Of a stretch of DNA of 64,000 nucleotides, positions 7,287 through 15,104 are shown one piece after another. The notes beneath the pieces were generated by a model. The model saw nothing but the letters and a program-made list of their open reading frames with translations, had not been told where the DNA came from and searched no databases. The stretch comes from Mesorhizobium australicum (lineage in GTDB: Bacteria > Pseudomonadota > Alphaproteobacteria > Rhizobiales > Rhizobiaceae). The DNA is taken from NCBI RefSeq assembly GCF_900177325.1, contig NZ_FXBL01000004.1, positions 3,720,001 through 3,784,000 on the forward strand, in the 5' to 3' direction. How positions within the stretch are numbered: the first letter of the stretch is position 1; each line of letters starts with the position of its first letter. Made by a program: the position numbers and the translations under genes.

Positions 7287-7693
7287 TCCCGCCATTGGCC
7301 GAAACGCGTTCCGTCGTCGTCGAGCGCGACATCCCCTTTCCGCCCGAGAAGATCTGGCGCGCGCTCACCCAACCCCATCTCATCGAGGAGTGGCTGATGA
7401 AGAACGAATTCAGGCCCGTCATCGGCCATCGTTTCGAGCTCCGCGCCGAATGGGGCGTCGTCCAATGCGAGGTTCGCTCCGTCGAGCAGCACCGGGCGCT
7501 GTCCTACTCCTGGGGCGACCACGATCTCGAAAGCGTCGTCACCTGGACGCTCGTCCCGACGCAATCGGGCACGCGCCTGCGCATGGAGCAGACGGGATTC
7601 CGCCCGGACCAGCCGCGCTACTTCGGCGGCGCCCGGGCCGGCTGGCCGCGCTTCCTCGATCGTCTGGAACAGGTCGTGGCCCAGATGGAATAA
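7283..7693 (+). CDS. SRPBCC / AHSA1-like domain protein
   Basis: A 136-residue single-domain protein of the START-like SRPBCC superfamily (activator of Hsp90 ATPase homologue 1-like). Conserved features are VVERDIPFPPEKIWRALTQP, the strand-rich middle (LSYSWGDHDLESVVTWTLVP) and the closing helix GGARAGWPRFLDRLEQVVAQ. These proteins have a hydrophobic ligand cavity; the ligand is unknown. Translation starts at GTG 7283, overlapping the ArsR-family stop by three bases, so the pair is translationally coupled and probably forms a ligand-sensing unit. Confidence 0.9.
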   Translation: MIPPLAETRSVVVERDIPFPPEKIWRALTQPHLIEEWLMKNEFRPVIGHRFELRAEWGVVQCEVRSVEQHRALSYSWGDHDLESVVTWTLVPTQSGTRLRMEQTGFRPDQPRYFGGARAGWPRFLDRLEQVVAQME

Positions 7694-7737
7694 CGTCTGA
7701 CCCCGGCCGCATCGACACATTTTCAGAGGAGGTTCCC

Positions 7738-7947
7738 TTGAACTGGAGCAAATGGATTCGGCAGGTCCACCGCTGGCTGTCCATCGCCTTCACGCTGGCC
7801 GTCGTCGCAAACTTCGTCGCGATGGCGCTGGGCGAGCCGCCCGCCTGGGTGGTCTATTCGCCATTGCCTCCACTCTTCCTGTTGCTCGCCACCGGCCTCT
7901 ACATGTTCGCGCTGCCCTATGCGCTGCGGCGGCGCACCGGCGCATAG
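7738..7947 (+). CDS. Small two-helix membrane protein
   Basis: A 69-residue protein read from TTG 7738, with a strong ribosome site AGAGGAGG just upstream. It opens MNWSKWIRQVHRWLSIAFTL, has helix one (FTLAVVANFVAMALG) and helix two (PPLFLLLATGLYMFALPYAL), and ends in a basic tail RRRTGA. It resembles unnamed small membrane proteins that accompany ArsR-SRPBCC operons in rhizobia; the link to that operon is by order and spacing (44 bases) only. Function unknown. Confidence 0.7.
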   Translation: MNWSKWIRQVHRWLSIAFTLAVVANFVAMALGEPPAWVVYSPLPPLFLLLATGLYMFALPYALRRRTGA

Positions 7948-7957
7948 GAGCGATCGG

Positions 7958-8416
7958 ATGCCAGAAAAGACACCAGCCGGGCCTGCAAAGGCCGTACCGA
8001 AGCCAGACGGCCCGGTCCTCCTCTCCGGCGGCAATCCCCAGATCGCCAAGGGCTACGGCGACGCGCCGGTGCAAGCCTATATTGCCGCCATGCCCGGCTG
8101 GAAGAGCGACCTTGGCCGCAGGCTGGATGCCATCGTCACGCGCACCGTCCCCGGCGTGCGCAAGGCCGTCAAATGGAACTCGCCCTTCTACGGCGCGCCG
8201 GATGCGGAGGGCACATGGTTTCTCTCCTTCCACGTCTTCGCAAAATACGTGAAGGTCGCGTTCTTCAAGGGCGCGTCGCTTGAGCCGCAGCCTCCCGGTA
8301 CCTAGAAGCAGAAGGATGTGCGCTATCTCGACATCCGCGAGGACGACCCGCTCGACGAGGCGCAGTTCGTCGATTGGGTGAGGCAGGCGAGCCGCCTGCC
8401 CGGCGAGAAGATGTGA
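7958..8416 (+). pseudogene. DUF1801 domain gene interrupted by an amber codon
   Basis: The frame from ATG 7958 encodes a DUF1801 (YdhG-like) protein: GNPQIAKGYGDAPVQAYIAA, then VKWNSPFYGAPDAEGTWFLS and KYVKVAFFKGASLEPQPPGT. A TAG at 8303-8305 stops it. The same frame then continues for 36 codons with the expected end of the domain (KQKDVRYLDIREDDPLDEAQ, ending RLPGEKM) to a TGA at 8414-8416. A single base change, for example from a serine TCG, would restore it. The 115-residue product lacks the last strand and helix. A sequencing error or a recent nonsense mutation are both possible. The next gene is an intact paralogue. Confidence 0.75.
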
Positions 8417-8427
8417 GGACAAAGATC

Positions 8428-8856
8428 ATGGCTGCAGGCAAGAGCGATCCGGGCACGGACAGCCCGTCCCGGCTGATCGATCAGAGGATCGCCGAACTCG
8501 GCGACTGGCGCGGCGAAACGCTCGCCCGCGTCCGCGGCCTCATCAGGCAGGCAGATCCTGAAATCGTCGAGGAATGGAAATGGCGCGGCGTTCCCGTCTG
8601 GTCGCACGACGGCATCGTCTGCACCGGCGAAACGTATAAGGCCGTCGTGAAGCTGACCTTCGCCAAGGGCGCGTCCCTGCCGGATCCCAAGCCTCTGTTC
8701 AACTCGAGCCTCGAAGGCAACACCCGCCGCGCCATCGACATCCGCGAGGGCGAAGAGATCGACGCCGACGCTCTGAAGGCCCTGATCCGCGCCGCCGTGG
8801 CGCTGAACGCCTCGAAGGCAAAGCCCCGCGCGCGCAAGGCGCCCAAAAGCGAGTAA
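8428..8856 (+). CDS. DUF1801 domain-containing protein
   Basis: A 142-residue protein of the DUF1801/YdhG family, cytoplasmic and of unknown biochemical function. Family features are LIDQRIAELGDWRGETLARV, the aromatic core EWKWRGVPVWSHDGIVCTGE and VKLTFAKGASLPDPKPLFNS followed by NTRRAIDIREGEEIDADALK. The lysine-rich tail (KAKPRARKAPKSE) resembles those of many rhizobial members. It starts 11 bases after the end of the interrupted DUF1801 gene, so the two were probably one operon. Confidence 0.85.
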   Translation: MAAGKSDPGTDSPSRLIDQRIAELGDWRGETLARVRGLIRQADPEIVEEWKWRGVPVWSHDGIVCTGETYKAVVKLTFAKGASLPDPKPLFNSSLEGNTRRAIDIREGEEIDADALKALIRAAVALNASKAKPRARKAPKSE

Positions 8857-8875
8857 GCCCGGCTCTCGCCGGGCT
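8856..8875. terminator. Hairpin between convergent genes
   Basis: AGCCCGGC (8856-8863) pairs exactly with GCCGGGCT (8868-8875) around a TCTC loop. It begins on the last base of the DUF1801 stop codon and lies between that gene and the convergent YqeY-like gene. The U-tract is weak, so it may be an imperfect intrinsic terminator serving either strand. Confidence 0.5.
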
Positions 8876-8903
8876 CACCTTTGTCGCTGCAAACCGGTTG
8901 CCG

Positions 8904-9353
8904 CTACTGCAGCAGGGTCTTCACCACCCCGCTCGCCTTGCCGAAGTCCATCTGGCCCGGATAGCGCTCCTTCAGCGCGGCCATACACTTGCCCATGTCG
9001 CGCAAGCCATCCGCGCCGACGTCGGCGATCACGGCGGCGCAGAGCTGCCTGACCTCTTCCTCGCCCAGCTGCTTGGGCAGGAAGGACTTGATCACCTCGA
9101 TCTCCTCCCGCTCCTGCTGGGCGAGTTCGAGACGGTTCGCCTCCTCGTAGATACGGGCCGATTCGTCGCGCTGCTTCACCATCTTGGCGAGGATCTGCAG
9201 GATCTCCTCGTCGTTCACCGCGCCCTTGCCGGCGGTACGGGCCGCGATGTCGCGGTCCTTGATCGCGGCCTGGATCAGGCGGATGGTGGAGATGCGGCGC
9301 TTGTCGCCACCCCTCATTGCGTCTTTCAACTGTGCGGCGAGAATCTCGCGCAT
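8904..9353 (-). CDS. GatB/YqeY domain-containing protein
   Basis: A 149-residue protein of the YqeY family, homologous to the tRNA-binding C-terminal region of the amidotransferase subunit GatB. Conserved blocks: KDAMRGGDKRRISTIRLIQA, KMVKQRDESARIYEEANRLE, then EREEIEVIKSFLPKQLGEEE and the end DFGKASGVVKTLL. It may act in tRNA-dependent amidation or as a GatB-like tRNA binder; the role in bacteria is not settled. It starts at the ATG complementary to 9351-9353 and is divergent from carA, an arrangement known in other rhizobia. Confidence 0.9.
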   Translation of the reverse strand: MREILAAQLKDAMRGGDKRRISTIRLIQAAIKDRDIAARTAGKGAVNDEEILQILAKMVKQRDESARIYEEANRLELAQQEREEIEVIKSFLPKQLGEEEVRQLCAAVIADVGADGLRDMGKCMAALKERYPGQMDFGKASGVVKTLLQ

Positions 9354-9477
9354 GGTGTCACTCCTGTGGCGACGTGCGAGGATAGCGACGGCAACAACGC
9401 CGCGCAATTCGTTTCCGACCGCATAACCCCTTGATTTTTCGAGGGAAGCAATTCGCGGTGCGAAACCCGGGCGGTTG

Positions 9478-9506
9478 TTGACCGCTCCTCGACGTTCGCA
9501 TATTGT
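9478..9506 (+). promoter_or_regulatory. Candidate carA promoter
   Basis: TTGACC (9478-9483), a 17-base spacer and TATTGT (9501-9506) resemble a sigma-70 promoter. It would give a leader of about 125 bases before carA. No attenuator or pyrimidine-sensing leader was recognised in that leader. Confidence 0.45.
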
Positions 9507-9638
9507 CCGCGCCTCAAGACACGGATGTTGTGTTGCGCACAAGGATGGCTGCCGCCGCCCTTGTGTTTTGTCACGCGTCATATGGCCCCTATATGGACCG
9601 TATGCAAGGCTGGCCTCAGCCGGCGAAGGAGAAGCCCG

Positions 9639-10841
9639 ATGGCCGACAAGACCGCCCCCTGGACCAAAGAGGTCCCGACTGCCTGCCTCGTGCTTGCAGA
9701 TGGCACGGTGATCCGCGGCCGAGGCCTGGGCGCCCCGGGCTCCGCGGTTGCCGAGGTGGTCTTCAACACGGCGCTCACCGGCTATGAGGAGATCCTGACG
9801 GACCCGTCCTATGCCGGCCAGATCGTCACCTTCACCTTCCCGCACATCGGCAACATCGGCACCAATGCCGAGGACATCGAGGACCTCAATCCGGCGGCGC
9901 GCTCCGGCGCGGTCGGCGCGATCTTCAAGGCCGACGTCACCAACCCGTCCAGCTACCGCGCCTCCGAGCATCTCGACCAGTGGCTGAAGCGGCGCGGCGT
10001 CATCGCCATGAGCGGTATCGACACCCGCGCGCTGACCGCCCTCATCCGCGAAAAGGGCGCGCCCAACGCCGTTATCGCCCATGCGCCGGACGGCAAGTTC
10101 GACATCGAGGACCTGAAGCGCCAGGCGCGCGAATGGTCGGGCCTCGTCGGCCTCGACCTCGCCAAGGAGGTCACCTCCGGCCAGTCCTCCGTCTGGACCG
10201 AGACGCCCTGGGTCTGGAACGAAGGCTATGCGGAACAGGACGCCCCGACCATGCACGTCGTCGCAGTCGACTATGGTGTAAAGCGCAACATCCTGCGCCT
10301 CCTCGCCGGCCTCGGCGCAAAGGTCACCGTGGTGCCGGCCAAGACCGGCGCCGACGAGATTCTGGCGATGAAGCCCGACGGCATCTTCCTGTCGAACGGC
10401 CCGGGCGATCCGGCCGCGACCGGCGAATATGCCGTACCGGTCATCAAGGATCTGCTTGAGACCGGCATCCCGGTCTTCGGCATCTGCCTCGGCCACCAGA
10501 TGCTGGCGCTCGCGCTTGGCGCGAAAACGGTGAAGATGCACCAGGGCCATCACGGCGCCAACCATCCGGTGAAGGACCACACCACCGGCAAGGTCGAGAT
10601 CGTCTCGATGAACCATGGCTTTGCGGTGGATTCAAAGAGCCTGCCCCAAGGCGTTGAGGAGACTCACGTTTCGCTGTTCGACGGCTCGAACTGCGGGATC
10701 TCGCTCGCGGGCAAGCCGGTGTTCTCCGTCCAGCACCACCCAGAGGCCTCCCCCGGCCCGCAGGATTCACACTACCTCTTCCGCCGCTTCGTGAACCTCA
10801 TCCGCGAGAGGCAGGGCGAGCCGGCGCTCGCCGAGCGCTGA
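9639..10841 (+). CDS. carA: Carbamoyl-phosphate synthase small subunit
   Basis: A 400-residue glutaminase subunit that frees ammonia from glutamine and passes it to CarB, for arginine and pyrimidine synthesis. The N-terminal CPSase domain shows [20 protein letters not shown] and [20 protein letters not shown]. The class I glutamine amidotransferase domain begins near residue 205 ([20 protein letters not shown]), with nucleophile Cys283 in [15 protein letters not shown] and catalytic His/Glu in [15 protein letters not shown]. The ATG at 9639 has GAAGGAGA just upstream. Its partner carB lies 13 kb away, with ten or so genes between. Confidence 0.97.
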   Translation: MADKTAPWTKEVPTACLVLADGTVIRGRGLGAPGSAVAEVVFNTALTGYEEILTDPSYAGQIVTFTFPHIGNIGTNAEDIEDLNPAARSGAVGAIFKADVTNPSSYRASEHLDQWLKRRGVIAMSGIDTRALTALIREKGAPNAVIAHAPDGKFDIEDLKRQAREWSGLVGLDLAKEVTSGQSSVWTETPWVWNEGYAEQDAPTMHVVAVDYGVKRNILRLLAGLGAKVTVVPAKTGADEILAMKPDGIFLSNGPGDPAATGEYAVPVIKDLLETGIPVFGICLGHQMLALALGAKTVKMHQGHHGANHPVKDHTTGKVEIVSMNHGFAVDSKSLPQGVEETHVSLFDGSNCGISLAGKPVFSVQHHPEASPGPQDSHYLFRRFVNLIRERQGEPALAER

Positions 10842-10860
10842 AACCAACGAGCACGAATCG

Positions 10861-10889
10861 AAAACGGCGCGCCCCTGGCGCGCCGTTTT
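10861..10889. terminator. Intrinsic terminator after carA (bidirectional)
   Basis: AAAACGGCGCGCC (10861-10873) pairs perfectly over 13 bases with GGCGCGCCGTTTT (10877-10889) around a three-base loop. The A-run and T-run at the ends allow termination on both strands, serving carA and the convergent metallopeptidase gene. Confidence 0.85.
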
Positions 10890-10908
10890 CATGTTCGGAG
10901 GGCAGGCC

Positions 10909-11829
10909 TCAGATCGGGTTGTTGAACGTATCGCAGTCCGACAGCTTGCCGGACTTGAAGCCACGCGCGAACCAGGTCTGGCGCTGCTGCGACGTGCCGT
11001 GGTTGAAGCTCTCCGGCACGACATAGCCCTGCGTCTTGCGCTGCAGCGTGTCGTCGCCGATCTGCTGGGCGGCGTTTAGCGCCTCCTCGATGTCGCCCTC
11101 TTCGAGCAGCCCCTTCTGGTCGGTGAAGTGGCCCCACACGCCCGCGAAGCAGTCGGCCTGCAGCTCGACGCGCATCGACATCTGGTTCTGCTCAGCCTGG
11201 CTCATCGTCTGGCGCATCTGGTTGAAGCGCGGCAGCACGCCGATCAGGTTCTGCACGTGGTGGCCTACCTCGTGCGCCAGCACATAGGCCTGAGCGAAGT
11301 CTCCGGCCGCGCCGAACTGGCGGGCAAGCTGGTCATAGAAGGCAAGGTCGATATACACTTTGCGGTCGCCGGGGCAGTAGAACGGACCGGAGGCCGCCGA
11401 GGCGAAGCCGCAGGCCGAGCGCACCTGGTCGGAGAACATCACCAGCGTCGGCTTCTGGTAGGTCTGGCCCTCGGCCTGGAAGATACCTGTCCACACGTCC
11501 TCGGTCTCGGCGAGCACGGTGGCCACGAACTGGCCCATCTCGTCGGTCGGCTGCGCAGTCTGGCCGCCAGGCTGCGAGGGTTGCACCTGCGTCTGGCCGG
11601 GCAGGCCGCCGCCCTCAAGCATCGCCAGCGGATCAATGCCGCAGGCACGCAGCGCGAAAAACAGCACCACGAGGATGACGATCGTCGACAGGCTGAACCC
11701 GCCGCTGCGCGCGCCCCCGACCGGGATACGGAAGCCGCCGCCGCGACCCGTCCCGCCGCCGAAGCCACCGCCGCCGGAGCCGCGCAGGTCCTCGATGTTG
11801 TCGCTTTGACGACGGCCTCTCCAGCGCAT
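10909..11829 (-). CDS. Putative neutral zinc metallopeptidase (YpfJ type)
   Basis: A 306-residue membrane-anchored protein of the zinc metallopeptidase family PF04228. The N-terminus is Gly/Arg rich (DLRGSGGGGFGGGTGRGGGF), then one transmembrane helix (LSTIVILVVLFFALRACGI), and a large domain probably facing the periplasm. The active-site motif is HEVGHH in YVLAHEVGHHVQNLIGVLPR, the HExxH type; the later ELQADCFAGVWGHF supplies the third ligand region. The end (SFNHGTSQQRQTWFARGFKS, SDCDTFNNPI) matches the family closely. Substrate unknown. Confidence 0.92.
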   Translation of the reverse strand: MRWRGRRQSDNIEDLRGSGGGGFGGGTGRGGGFRIPVGGARSGGFSLSTIVILVVLFFALRACGIDPLAMLEGGGLPGQTQVQPSQPGGQTAQPTDEMGQFVATVLAETEDVWTGIFQAEGQTYQKPTLVMFSDQVRSACGFASAASGPFYCPGDRKVYIDLAFYDQLARQFGAAGDFAQAYVLAHEVGHHVQNLIGVLPRFNQMRQTMSQAEQNQMSMRVELQADCFAGVWGHFTDQKGLLEEGDIEEALNAAQQIGDDTLQRKTQGYVVPESFNHGTSQQRQTWFARGFKSGKLSDCDTFNNPI

Positions 11830-11982
11830 GTGCTTCCTCGAATCCGGTTTCGACCCTCGCGCCGGTCAGCCGGCACGAGACAACCCACAATTAGCCTAAG
11901 GGTTGCACGGAGTCATTGCGGATTTTGTGGCGGACTTGCTGGCCCGGATGGGCGTGCGCCCGACATTGCGGCTCGCTCGTTC

Positions 11983-14652
11983 TCAGGAGGCCTTCTGCTT
12001 CCCGTGCGCGCGGGCAAAGCGTTCAAGGTCCCCCGCGCTCATCGGCTTGGCGAAGGCGAAGCCCTGCAGGTAGTGGCAGCCGATATCCTTCAGGATCGCG
12101 GCGTGCTGCATCGTCTCCACGCCCTCCGCGACGATCTCGATGTCGAGCGACTTGCCGATCTCGATGATCGATTCGATCAGCTTCCTCTGCTTCACGGAGG
12201 AGACGATCGGCATCACGAGCTGCCGGTCGATCTTCAGCCGCCGCGGCTTCAGCTTCTGCAGGCTGACGATCGAAGCATAGCCGGTGCCGAAATCGTCGAT
12301 CTCGACGTCGATGCCAAGCTCCTTCACCTGGTTCACGTTCCAGGTGATCAGGTCGTCATTGTCGTCGAGGAAGATCGATTCCACCAGCTCGAACGACACC
12401 GCGTTGCGCGGTATGTCGAGTTGCCGCAGCGCGCTGATCAGCTCTCCGTCCTGCAGGCGGCGGGCCGAAACGTTCACCGAGATGCGCGGTATTGGCAGGC
12501 CGCTTTCCTTCCAGCCGCGGAAATCCGCCAGCGCCTCCTCGAGGATCAGCCGGTCGATGCTCGACACGACGTTCAGCTCCTCCGCCGTCTTGAGGAAGTA
12601 GCCAGGCGACAGCAGGCCGCGGCGCGGATGCTTCCAGCGCGCCAGCGCCTCGACGCCGGCGATCTCGAACGTCCTTGCATCGACCTGCGGCTGATAATAG
12701 GCAACGAACTCGTGCCGTTCGAGCGCGTTCAGGATCTCGTCCGCCACCCGCTTCGTGCCGACGATCTCGGCCTGCAGCGCCTCCGTGAAGAATTCGTGCC
12801 GGCTGCGGCCGCGGCTCTTGGCCCGATAGAGGGCGATGTCGGCATTGACCATCAGCCGTTTCGGGTCCGCGCCTTCGCCCTGCTCGACCGCGATACCGAT
12901 GCTCACTCCGAAGCGGCACTGGTGGCCGTCATACGACACCGGCTTGCGCATCTCCTCAATGATCCTGTCGGCCAGGCCAGCGAGATCTGCGTTCGTTGGC
13001 GACGCCAGGCACAGCACCACGAACTCGTCCCCGCCGATGCGGGCGACGAAATCGGTCTTGCGGACGTTCGATTCCAACACCCTGGCGGCGTGCACCAGCA
13101 TCGCGTCGCCGGCGCTGTGGCCGAGCGTGTCGTTGATCTGCTTGAAGCGGTCGAGGTCGATGTGCAGGAGCGCGGCGTCGCCGCCCGCGCCCGCCGCCGA
13201 CAGGTTTTCCAGAACCTGGTCGAGGTAGCGCCTGTTGGGCAGGCCGGTCAGCGGATCGTGCAGCGCGTTGTGTTCGATGCGCCCCTTGGCGGCCTCGAGC
13301 TCGACATTGCGCATCTCGGCCAGGAAACGGGCGCGCTCGAGGTCGTTGTGCAGCCTAACGTCCTCGGTCACGTCCCACTCGGTGCCGATCAGCCGCGGCT
13401 CGTCCCGGTCGCCCTCGATGAACTTCGCCTTTGTGCGCACATGGCGCAGGGTGCCGTCGGGCAGCAGGAGCCGGTATTCGGATGCGTAGTCAGAATGGCG
13501 CTCCACCGCCAGCTCGAAGTCCCGGCGGGCCCGGTCGGCGTCGTCGGGGTGGATCGCGCTCGCCCAGTCGTCATAGCTGCGAACCTTGCCATCCTTCGGC
13601 AGGCCGTACAGTTCGTTCACCCGGTCGTCCCAGACGAGTTGGTTGGTCGCAACATTGTGCTCCCAGACGCCGATCTTCGACGCATCGAGCGCGAGGCTCA
13701 GGCGCTGCGACAGGCGCGCGAGCTCCTGCTCGCGTTCGGCGAGCTTCTCGAAATAGCGCTCCCGCTCGCCATAGAGCCGGCCGACGAAGAAGGTCGGGAT
13801 CACGATCACCAGCAGCGCGAGCGCAAGCAACGCCCGGAACAGCGCCGCATTGTCGGGCGTATAGTCCCAGCCGCCCGCCGGCACTGCCGCGATATGCCAG
13901 GAGCCCGACGGCAGGATCACGTCGGCCGTCACCGGCTTCTCGCCGGTAAGGTCACGGTCGCCCATAAAGCGCGCTCCGGTTCCCCCCGTCGCGTCCTTGC
14001 CGGAGATTGTGATGTCGAGACCAAGGTCAGGGTCTCTCAGGCCGCTGTCGCGGTAGAGCTTGTCGACGTCGATGACCGCCGACAGGATTCCCCAGAACCG
14101 GTCTGGTGCCCCGGCCGTCCTGATATAGATCGGAAAGCGCCCGACGAAGCCGGTTCCACCTTGCCTCAGCGCGACTGGCCCGGCCAGCACGAGCTGTCGC
14201 GTGTCGCGGGCGCGCAGCGCAGCCTCGCTCTGATCGGGAGTGGCGCGGTAGTCGAGGCCGATCGCCTTCTCGTTGCCCTCCATCGGATACATCAGTGAGA
14301 TGACGAGGCCGGGCGCGCCTGCGATATTGCGCAGCTGGCTCTGCTCGCGGAACAGGTTGCCTGCGAGCGCGGCGAAGCGCGCCTGGTCCATGTCCGGCTC
14401 GGTTTCCACCGTCGCCGCCAGCCCGCGCACGAGCTGGATATTGGAGTTGATGTTGCCTTCGAGCTTGGCACGGATCAGGTTGATCTTGGTCTGCACCTGT
14501 GCGCGCATCGACTGCTCATGCAGCGACCGGTTGAGGTAGCCGGCATAGACGCTGGCAATGAGCACGATCACGAAGGCGAGGCCGGCCGGCACATAGGCCG
14601 AGCCGAAGGCTCTGCGGAGCATGCGAAGGACCGTCGATCCCTGATCGGTCAA
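11983..14652 (-). CDS. CHASE-PAS-GGDEF-EAL membrane protein for cyclic di-GMP turnover
   Basis: An 889-residue two-output signalling protein. Order: transmembrane helix (~18-38), periplasmic CHASE-type sensor (~60-270, with GLVISLMYPMEGNEKAIGLD), second helix (LLALALLVIVIPTFFVG), coiled coil, PAS domain (SKIGVWEHNVATNQLVWDDR), GGDEF domain and EAL domain. The GGDEF signature is intact (ARIGGDEFVVLC), as is the EAL loop (IAGVEALARWKHP), with later EAL residues in ISVNVSARRL and IDDFGTGYASIVSLQKLKP. Both synthesis and hydrolysis of cyclic di-GMP are possible; the net activity cannot be predicted. It is a single-gene unit. Confidence 0.93.
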   Translation of the reverse strand: MTDQGSTVLRMLRRAFGSAYVPAGLAFVIVLIASVYAGYLNRSLHEQSMRAQVQTKINLIRAKLEGNINSNIQLVRGLAATVETEPDMDQARFAALAGNLFREQSQLRNIAGAPGLVISLMYPMEGNEKAIGLDYRATPDQSEAALRARDTRQLVLAGPVALRQGGTGFVGRFPIYIRTAGAPDRFWGILSAVIDVDKLYRDSGLRDPDLGLDITISGKDATGGTGARFMGDRDLTGEKPVTADVILPSGSWHIAAVPAGGWDYTPDNAALFRALLALALLVIVIPTFFVGRLYGERERYFEKLAEREQELARLSQRLSLALDASKIGVWEHNVATNQLVWDDRVNELYGLPKDGKVRSYDDWASAIHPDDADRARRDFELAVERHSDYASEYRLLLPDGTLRHVRTKAKFIEGDRDEPRLIGTEWDVTEDVRLHNDLERARFLAEMRNVELEAAKGRIEHNALHDPLTGLPNRRYLDQVLENLSAAGAGGDAALLHIDLDRFKQINDTLGHSAGDAMLVHAARVLESNVRKTDFVARIGGDEFVVLCLASPTNADLAGLADRIIEEMRKPVSYDGHQCRFGVSIGIAVEQGEGADPKRLMVNADIALYRAKSRGRSRHEFFTEALQAEIVGTKRVADEILNALERHEFVAYYQPQVDARTFEIAGVEALARWKHPRRGLLSPGYFLKTAEELNVVSSIDRLILEEALADFRGWKESGLPIPRISVNVSARRLQDGELISALRQLDIPRNAVSFELVESIFLDDNDDLITWNVNQVKELGIDVEIDDFGTGYASIVSLQKLKPRRLKIDRQLVMPIVSSVKQRKLIESIIEIGKSLDIEIVAEGVETMQHAAILKDIGCHYLQGFAFAKPMSAGDLERFARAHGKQKAS

Positions 14653-14820
14653 GCGCCCGGGCCTTTCGCGGTTTTGGACCAGATTTGCTGACTATAGGGC
14701 GAAGTGTTTAAGGCAAGCTTTCGTTCCTGGCCTGAAGGTGATGACGCAAAGGAAAACAATCGCGCCGGGGGGACTTACTGAAGCATCGACGGCTTCCGTC
14801 GCCCACATCCGGTGCCGCAA

Positions 14821-15006
14821 CTATTTCTGCTTGGCTCCGGCACTTTTCCCGTCGGAACTCCTTGAGCGTTCCTCGAAGCGTTTCGCGCCTTTCTTGAGGT
14901 CTTGGCCAGTTCTGGCCTCCACCTTCTTCTCGTCCTTGGCGGCGGCTTGCCGCAATCCTGTTGCAGCTTCCTTGCCCTTCGGCGTGGGCGCATTCTTGAT
15001 AGCCAT
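14821..15006 (-). CDS. Small basic hypothetical protein (61 residues)
   Basis: A Lys/Ala-rich protein, MAIKNAPTPKGKEAATGLRQ..., ending SSDGKSAGAKQK. On the minus strand a strong ribosome site (GAGGGAGGAACGAG) directly precedes this ATG, which argues for a real gene; the longer frame from 15093 is not needed. No fold or motif is recognised. Composition suggests a nucleic-acid-associated or disordered protein. It is divergent from the first caspase-family gene. Confidence 0.55.
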   Translation of the reverse strand: MAIKNAPTPKGKEAATGLRQAAAKDEKKVEARTGQDLKKGAKRFEERSRSSDGKSAGAKQK

Positions 15007-15104
15007 CTCGTTCCTCCCTCGGCCGCGATCCGGCCAAGGGAGACAACGCAGCTGCGGCCGTCGGGTTCCAGCGGGCTTGCCAGCAGCCGCCATCTTGACG
15101 CCAT

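Noticed and set aside
11128..14298. 1056-residue plus-strand open frame opposite the metallopeptidase and GGDEF-EAL genes
   Set aside because: Spans two unrelated genes on the other strand and has no recognisable domain.
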